Positions 5,571-6,527 of a DNA stretch of 6,527 nt are shown here, in pieces; position 1 is the stretch's first letter; every line of letters starts with the position of its first letter. The position numbers and the translations under genes were made by a program. The notes under the pieces are model-generated. The model ran no database searches. It had not been told where the DNA came from and saw nothing but the letters and a program-made list of their open reading frames with translations. The DNA is from M2408 sp046303515 (GTDB lineage: Bacteria > Bacteroidota > Bacteroidia > Flavobacteriales_D > Crocinitomicaceae), in assembly GCA_046303515.1 (NCBI GenBank), contig JBKCGI010000038.1:1-6527 (forward strand). Direction: 5' to 3'.

Positions 5571-6527
5571 ATGGTAAAAGTAACCATTGACGATAAAACA
5601 ATAGAAGTAGAACCAGGAACTACCATCTTAAACGCTGCGCGAATGATTGGTGGTGAGGTTGTTCCTCCTGCGATGTGTTTTTACAGTAAACTTCCTGGTA
5701 CAGGGGGGAAATGTAGAACTTGTTTGGTTGAAGTTGCTCAAGGCTCAACAAATGATCCTCGTCCGATGCCAAAATTGGTAGCCTCTTGTTCAACTCCAGT
5801 AATGGATGGAATGGTTGTCAAAAATAAAACGAGTGAAAAAGTACACGATAACCGTGGAGCTGTAGTTGAGTTTTTGTTAATCAATCACCCTTTAGATTGT
5901 CCAATTTGCGATCAAGCAGGAGAATGTCACTTGCAAGATTTAGGTTTTGAGCACGGTGGTGCAGGAACGCGTTACGAAGAAGAAAGAAGAACTTTTGATC
6001 CAATTGATATCGGTAACAAAATCAAATTACACATGAATCGTTGTATTTTATGTTACAGATGTGTTGCTGTTGCAAATCAATTGACGGATAAACGTGTTCA
6101 CGGTGTTTTGAATCGTGGTGAACATGCAGAAATTAGTACTTACATTGAAAATGCAATCGAAAATGATTTCTCAGGAAACATGATTGATGTATGTCCAGTG
6201 GGTGCTTTAACTGATAAAACTTTCCGTTTCAAATCACGTGTATGGTTTTTGAAACCAATGGAAGCTTCTTGTGAATGTACAAAATGTTCAGGAAAAGCAG
6301 TAGTTTGGATGTTTGGAGATGAAATTTACCGTGTAACTGCTCGTAAAGATCAGTACGGAGAAGTAGAAGATCAAGACGGAAAAACAGGTTGGATTTGCAA
6401 CGATTGTCGTTTTGATAAAAAAGATGTTTCAAATTGGACAATTGCTGGACCAAGAACAATAAACAGACATTCTGTAATTTCTCAAGGTCATTACCAAAGT
6501 CCACGAACAAGTGTTAAAAAACTAAAA
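5571..6527 (+). CDS. nuoG: NADH-quinone oxidoreductase subunit G, iron-sulfur part; open at right edge
   Basis: 319 codons are open to the window edge with no stop. The N-terminal ferredoxin-like domain binds [2Fe-2S] N1b through Cys36, Cys48, Cys51 and Cys73. The His-Cys motif is NHPLDCPICDQAGEC (His106, Cys110, Cys113, Cys119) for N5. CILCYRC (Cys158, Cys161, Cys164) with Cys208 in VCPVGAL is for N4. These clusters carry electrons from NuoF to the quinone module. After that the protein departs from the usual family. In place of CxxCxxxC with a distant fourth Cys (cluster N7) it has CECTKC (Cys234, Cys236, Cys239) and, 36 residues on, CNDC (Cys276, Cys279). The following tail (282-319) shows no resemblance that I can see to the molybdopterin-type domain. 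The gene may therefore end shortly after the edge. The start ATG follows an A-rich leader without a Shine-Dalgarno sequence. Confidence 0.93.
   Translation, partial: MVKVTIDDKTIEVEPGTTILNAARMIGGEVVPPAMCFYSKLPGTGGKCRTCLVEVAQGSTNDPRPMPKLVASCSTPVMDGMVVKNKTSEKVHDNRGAVVEFLLINHPLDCPICDQAGECHLQDLGFEHGGAGTRYEEERRTFDPIDIGNKIKLHMNRCILCYRCVAVANQLTDKRVHGVLNRGEHAEISTYIENAIENDFSGNMIDVCPVGALTDKTFRFKSRVWFLKPMEASCECTKCSGKAVVWMFGDEIYRVTARKDQYGEVEDQDGKTGWICNDCRFDKKDVSNWTIAGPRTINRHSVISQGHYQSPRTSVKKLK

Noticed and set aside
6229..6510. Minus-strand open frame opposite nuoG
   Set aside because: Leucine-rich shadow of a Lys/Glu-rich coding strand; no domain or start signals.

Overview
The window is AT-rich DNA from a member of the Bacteroidota, most likely the order Flavobacteriales; the genus cannot be fixed from sequence alone. 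Four things point there: a PorP/SprF-type outer-membrane protein gene on the minus strand (a family of the Bacteroidota type IX secretion and gliding systems), a promoter of the Bacteroidota form TTG-N19-TAnnTTTG, mostly weak or absent Shine-Dalgarno sequences, and a NuoG that departs from the usual family in its C-terminal cysteine pattern.

Layout. Positions 1-452 (minus strand) hold the 5' part of the PorP/SprF-like gene, which runs out of the window on the left. Positions 453-810 are a divergent intergenic region carrying the promoter of the plus-strand operon. From 811 to the right edge runs the start of a respiratory complex I operon in the order nuoA, nuoB, nuoC, nuoD, nuoE, nuoF, nuoG. 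nuoC and nuoD are separate genes rather than the nuoCD fusion of enterobacteria. nuoA/B, B/C and E/F overlap by 13, 8 and 1 bp, and C/D are 11 bp apart. Two larger gaps interrupt the operon: 137 bp between nuoD and nuoE, and 77 bp between nuoF and nuoG. Each is largely filled by a structured, repeat-like sequence. nuoG is open to the right edge.

Function. NuoE, NuoF and NuoG form the NADH-oxidising arm: FMN and cluster N3 in NuoF, N1a in NuoE, and N1b, N5 and N4 in NuoG. NuoB (cluster N2), NuoC and NuoD form the quinone-reducing part. NuoA is a small membrane subunit at the junction with the membrane arm. All expected cluster ligands and the quinone-site His/Tyr pair of NuoD are visible, so the complex looks functional. 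The remaining membrane subunits (nuoH-N) are expected just beyond the right edge.

I see no defence, mobile or biosynthetic system here. The points most worth a second look are the 8-nt-period inverted element between nuoD and nuoE, the 17-bp palindrome between nuoF and nuoG, and the NuoG C-terminal segment, where the N7 cluster motif is replaced by two CxxC pairs and the sequence does not look like the start of the usual molybdopterin-type domain.
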